DNA of 64,000 nt from Devosia sp. XK-2 (GTDB lineage: Bacteria > Pseudomonadota > Alphaproteobacteria > Rhizobiales > Devosiaceae), in contig NZ_CP146608.1 in the NCBI RefSeq assembly GCF_037113415.1, forward strand, positions 2,500,501 to 2,564,500. Direction: 5' to 3'. Below are positions 57,338-64,000 of this stretch, piece by piece. Below the pieces are notes generated by a model. The model did not search any database. It worked only from the letters and a program-made list of their open reading frames with translations, and had not been told where the DNA came from. The position numbers were made by a program, and so were the translations under genes. The number at the start of each line of letters is the position of its first letter. Within the stretch, counting starts at the first letter, position 1.

Positions 57338-57934
57338 TCACTCAGGATCGCGCAACAGCCCCTCGACTAGCCGGCGATAGGCGGCCGTCGCACGAGCGGA
57401 TATGGCCTGCGGGTCCTCGGCATTGGCGATCCAGGTCGCCGCATAGCAGGATGCCCCGGTCAGCATGCGGGCCGTCGCTTCCAGGTCGACATCCCGGATG
57501 ACACCATCCTCGGCCAGTTCTGCCAGGCACTCCGTCATCGCGGTCACGCAGCCATTGGTCGTTGGCCAGCCCGCGGGATCGCCGAGCACCGCCGGGCCAT
57601 CCCGCAGCACGATACGGCGGATTTCCGGCTCGAGGGCCATTTCGATATAGCCGATGCCCTCTTCGATGAAACTCTCCCAGGGCGTCGCCATTCTGGCCGC
57701 GCGTGCCTTGAGCCGCACCGTCATTTCCCCATCGATCTGGGCCACGACCGCCTCGAATAGGCCGCGCTTGTCCCCGAAATGGTGATAGAGCGCGCCGCGC
57801 GTCAGGCCCACCTTGGCCGTAAAATCGTCCATGGATGCATCGGCATAGCCGATCTCGCCAAAGGCCTTGCGCCCGGCCGCCAGCAGTTTTGCGCGCGTTT
57901 CGGCGATCATTTCGCCCCTGGTTCTGCCTGCCAT
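57338..57934 (-). CDS. TetR-family regulator of the MFS gene
   Basis: A 198-residue regulator: HTH in RAKLLAAGRKAFGEIGYADA and TAKVGLTRGALYHHFGDKRG, plus a C-terminal domain of the TetR_C_33-like type (ILRDGPAVLGDPAGW). Divergent from an MFS transporter. Four ATACG-type palindromic sites in the 124-base gap are its likely targets, controlling both genes. Confidence 0.88.
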   Translation of the reverse strand: MAGRTRGEMIAETRAKLLAAGRKAFGEIGYADASMDDFTAKVGLTRGALYHHFGDKRGLFEAVVAQIDGEMTVRLKARAARMATPWESFIEEGIGYIEMALEPEIRRIVLRDGPAVLGDPAGWPTTNGCVTAMTECLAELAEDGVIRDVDLEATARMLTGASCYAATWIANAEDPQAISARATAAYRRLVEGLLRDPE

Positions 57935-57948
57935 TCAGTCCTCAAATT

Positions 57949-58015
57949 TATACGCCGCGTATGCCAATTGACATACGCCTCGTATGAACATACGTATTCA
58001 CATACGCCGCGTATA
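57949..58015. promoter_or_regulatory. Array of four TetR-type operators
   Basis: Sites: TATACGCCGCGTATG (57949-57963), CATACGCCTCGTATG (57972-57986), ATACGTAT (57990-57997) and CATACGCCGCGTATA (58001-58015). Sites 1 and 4 share a palindromic ATACG-CCG-CGTAT core. Site spacing is roughly two helical turns. Confidence 0.8.
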
Positions 58016-58058
58016 AATATGCCTAGGCTGCGGCGCATTCAATGTCGAGGATTTTGAC

Positions 58059-59273
58059 ATGCCCAATCCCTATTCGGAAATCTTTCGCGCTCCGGGCGCC
58101 AAGGGCTTCGCCGCTGCCGGTTTTCTGGCCCGCATGCCCATGGCTATGGCGCCTATCGGCATCGTGGCCATGCTGTCGCAAACCTATGGCGAATACTGGC
58201 TTGCCGGCGCGGTTTCAGCCACCTATGCCCTGACCAATGCCTTATTGGCCCCGCAAATCTCCCGCCTGGTCGATCGGTTCGGCCAAAGCCGCATCCTTTT
58301 GCCCACCACGCTCGTCGCAATCGCCGCTTTTGCGCTGCTCATCCTGGCCGTCCATCAACGCTGGCCCGTCTGGACCCTCTATGCCACGGCGCTCGCCGCC
58401 GCGCTGATGCCCAGTTTCCCGGCCATGATTCGAGCCCGCTGGAGCGAATTGTTCCGCAACCGGCCTGAACTAAACACCGCTTTCGCCTTTGAATCGGCGG
58501 CCGACGAACTGGTCTATATCGCCGGCGCTTCGCTCTCAGTCGGTCTCAGCGTCATGTTCTTTCCAGAGGCCGGAATGCTGGCCAGCACGGCAGCCCTGGC
58601 CATTGGGGGCTTCGCCTTCATCGCGCAACGCGGCACGGAGCCCACCCCTTCCGCGGTCAGCGAGGTTGGCACCGGCTCGGCCATCCATCAGCGTCCGGTG
58701 CAGATCGTCACCCTGGCTCTGATCCTGATCGGCGTCATCTTCTCCACTGCCGAAGTCAGCGCCGTGGCCATTACGGAAGCTCTGGGTGAACCCGGCGCTG
58801 CAAGCCTGGTGATCGGCGTCTATGCCGCCGGCTCCTTTGTGGTCGGCCTTGTCATGGGGGCGCTGAGCATTCGCATGCCCATGCAGCGCCAATTGGCCAT
58901 TGCCGTCGGCACCATCGCCCTGACCACCATCCCCCTGCTATTCGTCAACACCGTTCCCTTGCTGGCCCTGGCCGTCTTTGTCAGCGGCATTGCCATTTCG
59001 CCCACCTTCATCACCGCCTTCGGCCTGATTGAGCGGCGCGTTCCCGCGGCCCTGCTGACCGAAGGCATCACCTGGGTCATGACCGGCATTGGCATTGGCA
59101 TGGCGCTCGGCGCCTTCCTGGCCGGTTGGGTGGTAGACACATTCGGTGCCCATAACGGTTTCTGGGTTTCCGTCATTGCCGGTTTCCTTTCCCTGGCCAT
59201 CGTGCTGGCCGGCCAGGCTCAATTGGCCAATGCCAGGACCAGCGGTCATCATTCGCCGCAGCCAGCCGAGTAG
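58059..59273 (+). CDS. MFS transporter
   Basis: A 404-residue, 12-span major-facilitator protein. Visible features: a first-half RLVDRFGQSRILLPTT loop (motif A-like), the central cytoplasmic loop around residues 190-215, and the second-half repeat (IGVYAAGSFVVGLVMGALSI). Its pairing with a TetR regulator suggests an efflux pump for a toxic small molecule; the direction and substrate are inferred only. Confidence 0.88.
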   Translation: MPNPYSEIFRAPGAKGFAAAGFLARMPMAMAPIGIVAMLSQTYGEYWLAGAVSATYALTNALLAPQISRLVDRFGQSRILLPTTLVAIAAFALLILAVHQRWPVWTLYATALAAALMPSFPAMIRARWSELFRNRPELNTAFAFESAADELVYIAGASLSVGLSVMFFPEAGMLASTAALAIGGFAFIAQRGTEPTPSAVSEVGTGSAIHQRPVQIVTLALILIGVIFSTAEVSAVAITEALGEPGAASLVIGVYAAGSFVVGLVMGALSIRMPMQRQLAIAVGTIALTTIPLLFVNTVPLLALAVFVSGIAISPTFITAFGLIERRVPAALLTEGITWVMTGIGIGMALGAFLAGWVVDTFGAHNGFWVSVIAGFLSLAIVLAGQAQLANARTSGHHSPQPAE

Positions 59274-59389
59274 CAGCAGGCGATCACAAATCGTCGCGAC
59301 GGCCCCCGCAAGCCAGCGCGGGCCCGTTGCACCAGTCTTGCCGCAATTGGCCGTTAACCAAATGTCATCGTGACAAAGGAGACAGGCCA

Positions 59390-59803
59390 ATGGGCGCTAT
59401 CCATGAAATCGTCTTTGATTGTGTCGAACCCGCCGTGCTGGCCCCTTTCTGGGCCGATCTGCTGGAGGGTTACGCCTTGCGCGAAACGGACCCGACAGGC
59501 CAGGCCATGAGCCTTGCGCTCGGCCTCGATCCGGACGTGCCCACGATCCTGATGCTGGATGGCCCCGGCCCTTCCATCTGCTTCCAGAATGTCGAGGGAC
59601 AACGCCCCGACAATAATCGCGTTCATTTCGACGTCGAGGTCAGCGACCGGTCGAGCGAGGTCGAGCGCCTGAAACAGGCCGGTGCGACCGTGGACCGCGT
59701 TTTGCCCACCTATACGGTGATGCGCGATCCCGAGGGCAACCAGTTCTGCCTGGTCGACAAGCGGGAGGAGCAATTGGCCGACGAGGTCGAGCAGGCTGCC
59801 TAG
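59390..59803 (+). CDS. VOC (glyoxalase/bleomycin-resistance fold) protein
   Basis: A 137-residue two-module VOC protein (IHEIVFDCVEPAVLAPFWAD, then RVHFDVEVSDRSSEVERLKQ and VMRDPEGNQFCLVD). Such proteins bind metals and small ligands; this Glyoxalase_6-like branch mostly has no assigned substrate. AAAGGAGA precedes ATG 59390. Followed by the GFA gene after 79 bases. Confidence 0.83.
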   Translation: MGAIHEIVFDCVEPAVLAPFWADLLEGYALRETDPTGQAMSLALGLDPDVPTILMLDGPGPSICFQNVEGQRPDNNRVHFDVEVSDRSSEVERLKQAGATVDRVLPTYTVMRDPEGNQFCLVDKREEQLADEVEQAA

Positions 59804-59882
59804 CCGCCGGCCGCCCGTGCCATGCTGACATGCCCTGTCCGGCTTTTGCGCCAATCTGGCGAAAACCAGATGGAGCACCACC

Positions 59883-60284
59883 ATGGCCCTGACCGCCACC
59901 TGCCATTGCGGCGCCACGCGCATTGCCCTGCCCGAGCATCCCACGCATGCCAAATCCTGCAATTGCAGCTTCTGCGCCCGCACTGCGGCCGTCTGGGCCT
60001 ATTACAGGCCCGGCGAGCTGACCTTCCTCGCCCAGGATAACCAGGCCACCTATTCTGGCGAGAGCGGGCTCAATCGCCACCATTTCTGCGGCACCTGCGG
60101 CATGCAGACCTGGGGCGATTCCCCCGATTGGGCCTCCATGTACAACGCCGATGGCACGCCCAAAAACGGCGACAGTAATGCCATGCCCACCGAGCGCATC
60201 TACGCCGTCAATCTGAACCTGGTCGACGATCTCGACTGGTCACGGATCGCCGTCGAGCGCGTAGACGGCCGCAAGAGCTGGTAA
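59883..60284 (+). CDS. GFA-family zinc-binding protein
   Basis: A 133-residue protein of the glutathione-dependent formaldehyde-activating enzyme (GFA/CENP-V) family. Zinc ligands: CHCGATRI near the N-terminus, SCNCSFCAR, and FCGTCGMQTWG. Most family members, despite the name, have no proven role in formaldehyde metabolism. Converges on apt, with 7 bases between stops. Confidence 0.85.
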   Translation: MALTATCHCGATRIALPEHPTHAKSCNCSFCARTAAVWAYYRPGELTFLAQDNQATYSGESGLNRHHFCGTCGMQTWGDSPDWASMYNADGTPKNGDSNAMPTERIYAVNLNLVDDLDWSRIAVERVDGRKSW

Positions 60285-60291
60285 AAGCGGC

Positions 60292-60825
60292 TCAGTGCCC
60301 GTCAAAGGCCATGAGCGAACGGACCTTGACGCCCTCTGCCTCGAGCTTGGCGGCCCCGCCGATATCGGGCAGATCGATGACGAATGCCGCATCGTCGCAA
60401 ATGGCACCGGTCCGGCGCATCAGGCCGACAGCGGCTATGGCCGTACCACCGGTGGCGATCAGGTCATCGACCAGCAGGACCTTATGCACATTGCTCAGCA
60501 CGTCGGCGTGGATCTCGATCGTGTCCACGCCATATTCGAGCACATAGTTCTGCCCGATCGTGGTGCCCGGCAGCTTGCCGCGCTTGCGCACCGGCACGAA
60601 GCCCACCCCCATGGCAATTGCCACGCCCGCACCGAAGATGAAGCCACGCGCCTCGATCCCGGCGACATGGGTAAAGCCCTGGCCCCGATAGTGTTCGGCA
60701 ATACGCTCGACGCTTTCGCGAAACCCCTCGGGATGCTCGATCAGCGTGGTGATGTCCCGGAACAAAATGCCCTGTTTGGGATAGTCCGGAATCGTGCGGA
60801 CGAGCGACTTCAGGTCGAGCGACAT
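60292..60825 (-). CDS. apt: Adenine phosphoribosyltransferase
   Basis: A 177-residue purine salvage enzyme (adenine plus PRPP gives AMP). Typical sequence: IPDYPKQGILFRDITTLIEH at the N-terminus, AGIEARGFIFGAGVAIAMG, and the PRPP loop VLLVDDLIATGGTAIAA. ATG 60825 gives the normal length; upstream residues do not fit. Stand-alone gene; the small gene at 60854 is upstream on the same strand. Confidence 0.95.
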   Translation of the reverse strand: MSLDLKSLVRTIPDYPKQGILFRDITTLIEHPEGFRESVERIAEHYRGQGFTHVAGIEARGFIFGAGVAIAMGVGFVPVRKRGKLPGTTIGQNYVLEYGVDTIEIHADVLSNVHKVLLVDDLIATGGTAIAAVGLMRRTGAICDDAAFVIDLPDIGGAAKLEAEGVKVRSLMAFDGH

Positions 60826-60853
60826 CGATGGCCTTGTCGGTTGAAATGGAATG

Positions 60854-61048
60854 TCAGGATTTATGCCGGCCCAGGACATGCCGGGCTATGACGCCGGCAT
60901 TATAGGCCACATTGCGCGTGGTACTGATCGCCGTCTCCCGCGCCTTGGGATTGTTGACCACGGCCTGCACGCCCGCACGCACCGCCGGATGGCGGCTCAT
61001 GGCAAGGGCGGTGCTGACCACTGTGACGGCAAGGCGAACGGCGGACAT
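60854..61048 (-). CDS. Small protein of 64 residues, unknown function
   Basis: From ATG 61048 (AAGGAAA upstream) the frame encodes MSAVRLAVTVVSTALAMSRH and ends GVIARHVLGRHKS. It is Ala/Val-rich with a basic C-terminus, perhaps amphipathic and membrane-associated. It lies 28 bases upstream of apt and could be cotranscribed. No family recognised. Confidence 0.45.
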   Translation of the reverse strand: MSAVRLAVTVVSTALAMSRHPAVRAGVQAVVNNPKARETAISTTRNVAYNAGVIARHVLGRHKS

Positions 61049-61178
61049 CGCGGTTTCCTTCAACAATCCCGAATGCGCGCAATATCGCGGCTGGAGCCAT
61101 CGAAGGCAAGGGGCGGAGTGACGCGCTCGGGCGCAATTGATCGTGGTTGACAGGCAAGGCACAACCCGCAACCGCCGT

Positions 61179-61266
61179 GCCGCCCTCGGGCTCGAGGGCC
61201 GCTTTCCATTCACGCCGATAGTGTTGGCGGGAAAAGACTGGCCCTCGGGTCAAGCCCGAGGGCGGC
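61179..61266. repeat. Palindromic element with CCCTCGGGCT cores
   Basis: Arms at about 61179-61200 and 61240-61266 (CCGCCCTCGGGCT...CGAGGGCC and GGCCCTCGGGTCAAGCCCGA) are imperfect complements. Core sequences resemble the element at 1032-1194, which suggests one dispersed family. Confidence 0.6.
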
Positions 61267-61307
61267 GCAATGATGGAATGAAGGCCGTGGAACTCAAAGA
61301 AGAAAGG

Positions 61308-61326
61308 CCCCTCACGGGGCCCTTCG
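61308..61326 (-). terminator. Terminator 3 downstream of the bc1 operon
   Basis: On the minus strand GGGCCCC, loop GTGA, GGGGCCT followed by TTCTTCTTT. It is the most distal of three similar hairpins behind the cytochrome c1 gene and belongs to a diverged partial copy of the tandem repeat. Confidence 0.7.
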
Positions 61327-61434
61327 ACACCTCAGTGCATGCCCTCGGAGCATAGCCGCCGCTCGACCATAGGTCTCGTGGCCTTCTCGCCTAAAACCGT
61401 CCCACTGGGGCGATTTTGCAGCGAAGCGTAGTGA

Positions 61435-61463
61435 AAAGGGACCCCAGAAGGGGCCCCTTGATA
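61435..61463 (-). terminator. Terminator 2 downstream of the bc1 operon
   Basis: On the minus strand GGGGCCCC, loop TTCT, GGGGTCCC (one G-T pair), then TTTTC. Identical in form to the copy one repeat unit nearer to the gene. Confidence 0.8.
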
Positions 61464-61554
61464 TTAACTCAGTGCATGCCCTGCGAGCGTAGCTCTTCGG
61501 GCCTGACCACCTAAAATCGTCCCACTGGGGCGATTTTGCCGCGAAGCGTAGTGA

Positions 61555-61584
61555 AAAAGGGACCCCAGAAGGGGCCCCTTGATA
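61555..61584 (-). terminator. Terminator 1 downstream of the bc1 operon
   Basis: On the minus strand GGGGCCCC, loop TTCT, GGGGTCCC, then five T residues. It is about 95 bases beyond the cytochrome c1 stop codon and is the first strong hairpin a transcript of the operon meets. Confidence 0.85.
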
Positions 61585-61677
61585 TTAACTCAGTGCATGC
61601 CCTGCGAGCGTAGCTCTTCGGGCCTGACCACCTAAAATCGCCCCACTGGGGCGATTTTGCCGCGAAGCGGCCAGTGG

Positions 61678-62529
61678 TCAGTGCTCGATACCCGCCCAGA
61701 GCTTGCGCTTGGTGGCGTACATCAAGCCGGCAAACAGCACCAGGAACAGCAGCACGACAAAGCCGGTCTGCTTGCGGCTTACCAGATGCGGCTCGGCCAT
61801 CCACATCATAAAGGCCGCCACGTCGGTGGAATATTGCTCGACCGTTTCGGGAACGGTCACGCCGTCTTCGCCCGGTTCGTAGGTCACCGAGCCTTCCGCC
61901 AGCGGCGGGGCCATGCCGATGGCCTTGCCCGGGAAGACCTCGTTGTAATACTTGCCCTCGGCCAGATCGAAGCCTTCGGGGGCCTCCTCGTGATAGCCAT
62001 TGAGCAGGGCATGGATATAGTCCGCGCCGCCTTCCTGATAGCCGGTGAAATAGTTGAACACCCAGGTCGGGAACGGATCGGTCACGCCGCGGGCCTTGGC
62101 CAGAACCGAGAAGTCCGGCGGCAGGGCACCGCCATTGGCGTCACGGGCTTCCTGGTCATTGGCGAAGGGCGAAGGCCAGCGGTCGGCCGGAACACCCGGA
62201 CGGACGCCGCCTTCTGCGGTCGGATCGACGACTTCATATTCGGCCGCCAATGCCTTGACCTGCTCCTCGGAAAAGCCCGGACCACCCTCTTCGGCCAGGG
62301 TGCGGAACGAAATCAGCCGGGCGCTGTGGCAGCTCGAGCAGACTTCCCGGAACACCTGGAACCCACGCTGAAGCTGGTGCTCGTCATAGGTGCCGAAAAT
62401 GCCGGCAAAGCTCCAGCCCTGCCGTTCGATATGCGGGGTGGCGTGTGCGTCCTCGGCGGCCTGGGCGGACACGGCCGTCAAACCAGCGACGGCTGCAAAG
62501 GCGGCGATGATGAACTTGGTCTTGAACAT
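61678..62529 (-). CDS. petC: Cytochrome c1 of the bc1 complex
   Basis: A 283-residue exported, membrane-anchored haem protein. Signal peptide MFKTKFIIAAFAAVAGLTAV (cleavage near AQAA); haem motif CSSCH with VFREVCSSCHSARLISFRTL; axial Met in the AIGMAPPLAEGSVTYEPGED region; C-terminal anchor QTGFVVLLFLVLFAGLMYAT followed by KRKLW. Passes electrons from the Rieske protein to a soluble or membrane cytochrome c. ATG 62529 lies 14 bases after the cytochrome b stop; the frame extends to 62931 only as a shadow of cytochrome b. In alphaproteobacteria b and c1 are sometimes fused; here they are separate. Confidence 0.95.
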   Translation of the reverse strand: MFKTKFIIAAFAAVAGLTAVSAQAAEDAHATPHIERQGWSFAGIFGTYDEHQLQRGFQVFREVCSSCHSARLISFRTLAEEGGPGFSEEQVKALAAEYEVVDPTAEGGVRPGVPADRWPSPFANDQEARDANGGALPPDFSVLAKARGVTDPFPTWVFNYFTGYQEGGADYIHALLNGYHEEAPEGFDLAEGKYYNEVFPGKAIGMAPPLAEGSVTYEPGEDGVTVPETVEQYSTDVAAFMMWMAEPHLVSRKQTGFVVLLFLVLFAGLMYATKRKLWAGIEH

Positions 62530-62543
62530 GTCTATCGCCCCGA

Positions 62544-63794
62544 TCACGCGTGTGCCTTGCCGAGAACGCTCTCGGAAATGCTGGTCGGCAGCGGCTTGGG
62601 CGTTTCGATACGCGACAGGACCGGCAGGATGACCAGGAAGTAGAGGAAGTAGTAGCCCGTGCAGATCTTGGCCAGGTACGTATAGGGCGCCTCGGCCGGC
62701 TGCGCACCCAGATAGGTGAGCGTCACGAAGTTGATCACAAACAGCCAGTAGAACCACTTGAACAGCGGGCGGAACGTGCCCGAGCGGACCTTGGAGGTAT
62801 CCAGCCACGGCACGATCAGCAGCATGACCAGCGCGCCGCCCATAGCGATGACGCCACCGAGCTTGGAGTCGATGAACAGCACGTTGAAGTCGATGGCGCG
62901 CAGGATCGTATAGAAGGGCAGCAGATACCATTCGGGCACGATATGGGCCGGCGTCACCTGACTATTGGCCATGATGTAGTTGTCGGGGTGACCCAGAATG
63001 TCGGGCGCAAAGAACACGAACCAGGCGAAGGGGATCATGAAGACCACCATCGCGAACAGGTCCTTCATCGTATAATACGGGTGGAAGGCCACGGTATCGC
63101 GGCTTTCCTTCACCTCGACACCGATCGGGTTGTTATTGCCCGGCACGTGCAGGGCCCAGATGTGCAGCACCACGATGGCGGCGATCACGAAGGGCAGCAG
63201 GTAATGCAGCGAGAAGAAGCGGTTGAGCGTGGGATTGCCCACGGCAAAGCCGCCCAGGACCAGCTGCTTGATATTCTCGCCGACCACCGGAATGGCCGAG
63301 AAGATGTTCGAGATAACCGTAGCGCCCCAGAAGGACATCTGACCCCAGGGCAGGATGTAGCCCATAAAGGCGGTGGCGACCGTCAGGATGAAGATCAGGA
63401 CGCCCAGGATCCAGATGATCTCGCGCGGCGCCTTATAGGAGCCGTAATAGAGACCACGGAACATATGGGTATAGAGCGCCACGAAGAACATCGAAGCACC
63501 CACGGCATGGACGGCCTGAATGATACGGCCGCCATTCACGTCACGGCGGATATGCTCGACCGAGTCAAAGGCCATGGCGATATTGGGCGTGTAATGCATG
63601 GCCAGAATAACGCCGGTGACGATCTGCACGCCAAGGCACAGCACCAGGATGGCCCCGAAGGTCCACCAATAGTTGAGGTTCTTGGGCGTGGGAAAATCCA
63701 TCAGGTGCTCTTTGGAGAACCGGATGATCGGCAGACGGTCGTCGAGCCACTTCTCGACGGCAGTTCCGGGCGTATAGGTAGAATGTTCGGACAT
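62544..63794 (-). CDS. petB: Cytochrome b of the bc1 complex
   Basis: A 416-residue, eight-span protein that carries both b haems and the two quinone sites. Key parts: [20 protein letters not shown], His ligands in [20 protein letters not shown] and [20 protein letters not shown], the Qo-site motif PEWYLLPFY (PEWY), and [18 protein letters not shown]. Start ATG 63794 ([10 protein letters not shown]), 15 bases after the Rieske stop. Middle gene of the operon. Confidence 0.96.
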   Translation of the reverse strand: MSEHSTYTPGTAVEKWLDDRLPIIRFSKEHLMDFPTPKNLNYWWTFGAILVLCLGVQIVTGVILAMHYTPNIAMAFDSVEHIRRDVNGGRIIQAVHAVGASMFFVALYTHMFRGLYYGSYKAPREIIWILGVLIFILTVATAFMGYILPWGQMSFWGATVISNIFSAIPVVGENIKQLVLGGFAVGNPTLNRFFSLHYLLPFVIAAIVVLHIWALHVPGNNNPIGVEVKESRDTVAFHPYYTMKDLFAMVVFMIPFAWFVFFAPDILGHPDNYIMANSQVTPAHIVPEWYLLPFYTILRAIDFNVLFIDSKLGGVIAMGGALVMLLIVPWLDTSKVRSGTFRPLFKWFYWLFVINFVTLTYLGAQPAEAPYTYLAKICTGYYFLYFLVILPVLSRIETPKPLPTSISESVLGKAHA

Positions 63795-63808
63795 CGGAAA
63801 AGCCCCCA

Positions 63809-64000
63809 CTAACCGATCTGGATCAGCGTATCGCTGACGAATTCATAAGGCGGCACGACCAGATTCTTGGGCGCGGGACCACGACGTATACGACCGGCCG
63901 AGTCATAGTGCGAACCGTGGCAGGGACAGAACCAGCCATCGAAATCGCCCGATTCACCCACCGGGATACACCCCAGATGCGTGCAGTTCGCAATCATCAC
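63809..64000 (-). CDS. petA: Rieske iron-sulfur protein, C-terminal part (partial)
   Basis: The last 63 residues of the Rieske subunit; the gene continues beyond the right edge. Both cluster-binding loops are visible: CTHLGCIP (Cys, His) and CPCHGSHYD (Cys, His, plus the disulfide Cys). The ending [17 protein letters not shown] is typical. It would be the first gene of the Rieske/cytochrome b/cytochrome c1 operon. Confidence 0.96.
   Translation of the reverse strand: MMIANCTHLGCIPVGESGDFDGWFCPCHGSHYDSAGRIRRGPAPKNLVVPPYEFVSDTLIQIG

Larger units (their letters stand above)
61391..61669. repeat. Tandem repeats of 120-121 bases
   Basis: Copies begin with CTAAAA at 61391, 61511 and 61632. The first two are complete and nearly identical; the third stops after about 38 bases at the end of the cytochrome c1 gene. 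A diverged half copy lies to the left (61308-61390; CTCAGTGCATGCCCT is shared). Each full unit carries one hairpin terminator. Confidence 0.85.
61049..61677. other. Repeat-rich gap downstream of the cytochrome bc1 operon
   Basis: No gene. It contains a palindromic element (61179-61266), a hairpin terminator (61309-61326) and tandem repeats of 120-121 bases, each with a terminator-like hairpin. Short frames across the repeats are spurious. Confidence 0.7.

Noticed and set aside
61391-61669. CRISPR-like array
   Set aside because: The units are 120 bases, contiguous, contain a terminator hairpin, and lack spacer variation and cas genes.
62550-63812. Plus-strand open frame (420 codons) opposite cytochrome b
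   Set aside because: The minus strand is an unmistakable cytochrome b; the plus frame is a His/Asp-rich shadow.

Overview
The window reads as chromosomal DNA of a GC-rich alphaproteobacterium. A Hyphomicrobiales organism of the Devosia type is my best guess. The reasons are the Rieske/cytochrome b/cytochrome c1 order at the right edge, a DUF1127 protein, dense TRAP and ABC uptake systems next to small catabolic operons, and GC-rich palindromic intergenic repeats. The lineage is an inference from gene content. No rRNA, tRNA, CRISPR array or complete insertion sequence was seen.

Layout. 1-8.2 kb: an accessory stretch with palindromic repeats, an Imm-5-like protein, an AHSA1/broken ArsR/DUF1579 set, DUF1127-YciI, a DGPF (YCII) protein with an ECF42-type sigma factor, and a RibD-like reductase. 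8.3-14.9 kb (minus): a ROK-regulated uptake operon with an M20 deacylase, ribose-type ABC proteins and a YhfX-like PLP enzyme. 15.3-19.2 kb: a siderophore/haem-type ABC transporter divergent from a methyltransferase. 19.4-21.1 kb: an exported protein of unknown role and a tyrosine-recombinase-like protein that lacks the catalytic tyrosine. 21.3-29.3 kb: a shikimate/quinate catabolic island (AroQ, TRAP transporter, GntR, AroE-like enzyme, TetR, 3-dehydroshikimate dehydratase fused to an HPPD-like domain) with the same operator at three promoters.

32.5-40.9 kb (plus): an amino-sugar operon (RpiR, ROK kinase, NanE, Gfo/Idh/MocA oxidoreductase, ABC transporter, NagB) whose solute-binding gene has an in-frame TAA. 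41.1-45.2 kb: an AraC regulator fused to a complete acetamidase/formamidase domain, divergent from a Tat-exported acetamidase/formamidase paralogue. 45.4-52.1 kb: several regulator/enzyme pairs (WYL with epoxide-hydrolase-like protein, TetR with DUF4336, AraC with GH4 alpha-galactosidase, PhyH). 52.2-61.0 kb: more housekeeping content (YchF, a Fis-type HTH protein, two MaoC proteins, TerC with a structured leader, TetR/MFS, VOC, GFA, Apt). 61.0-64.0 kb: palindromes and tandem terminator repeats, then the cytochrome bc1 operon running off the right edge.

The observations I rate highest are the AraC-amidase fusion with its exported paralogue, the three-site operator in the shikimate island, the hairpin that hides the terC ribosome-binding site, the ABC operon with a PLP enzyme between permease and ATPase, and two genes broken by TAA where a tyrosine codon is expected.
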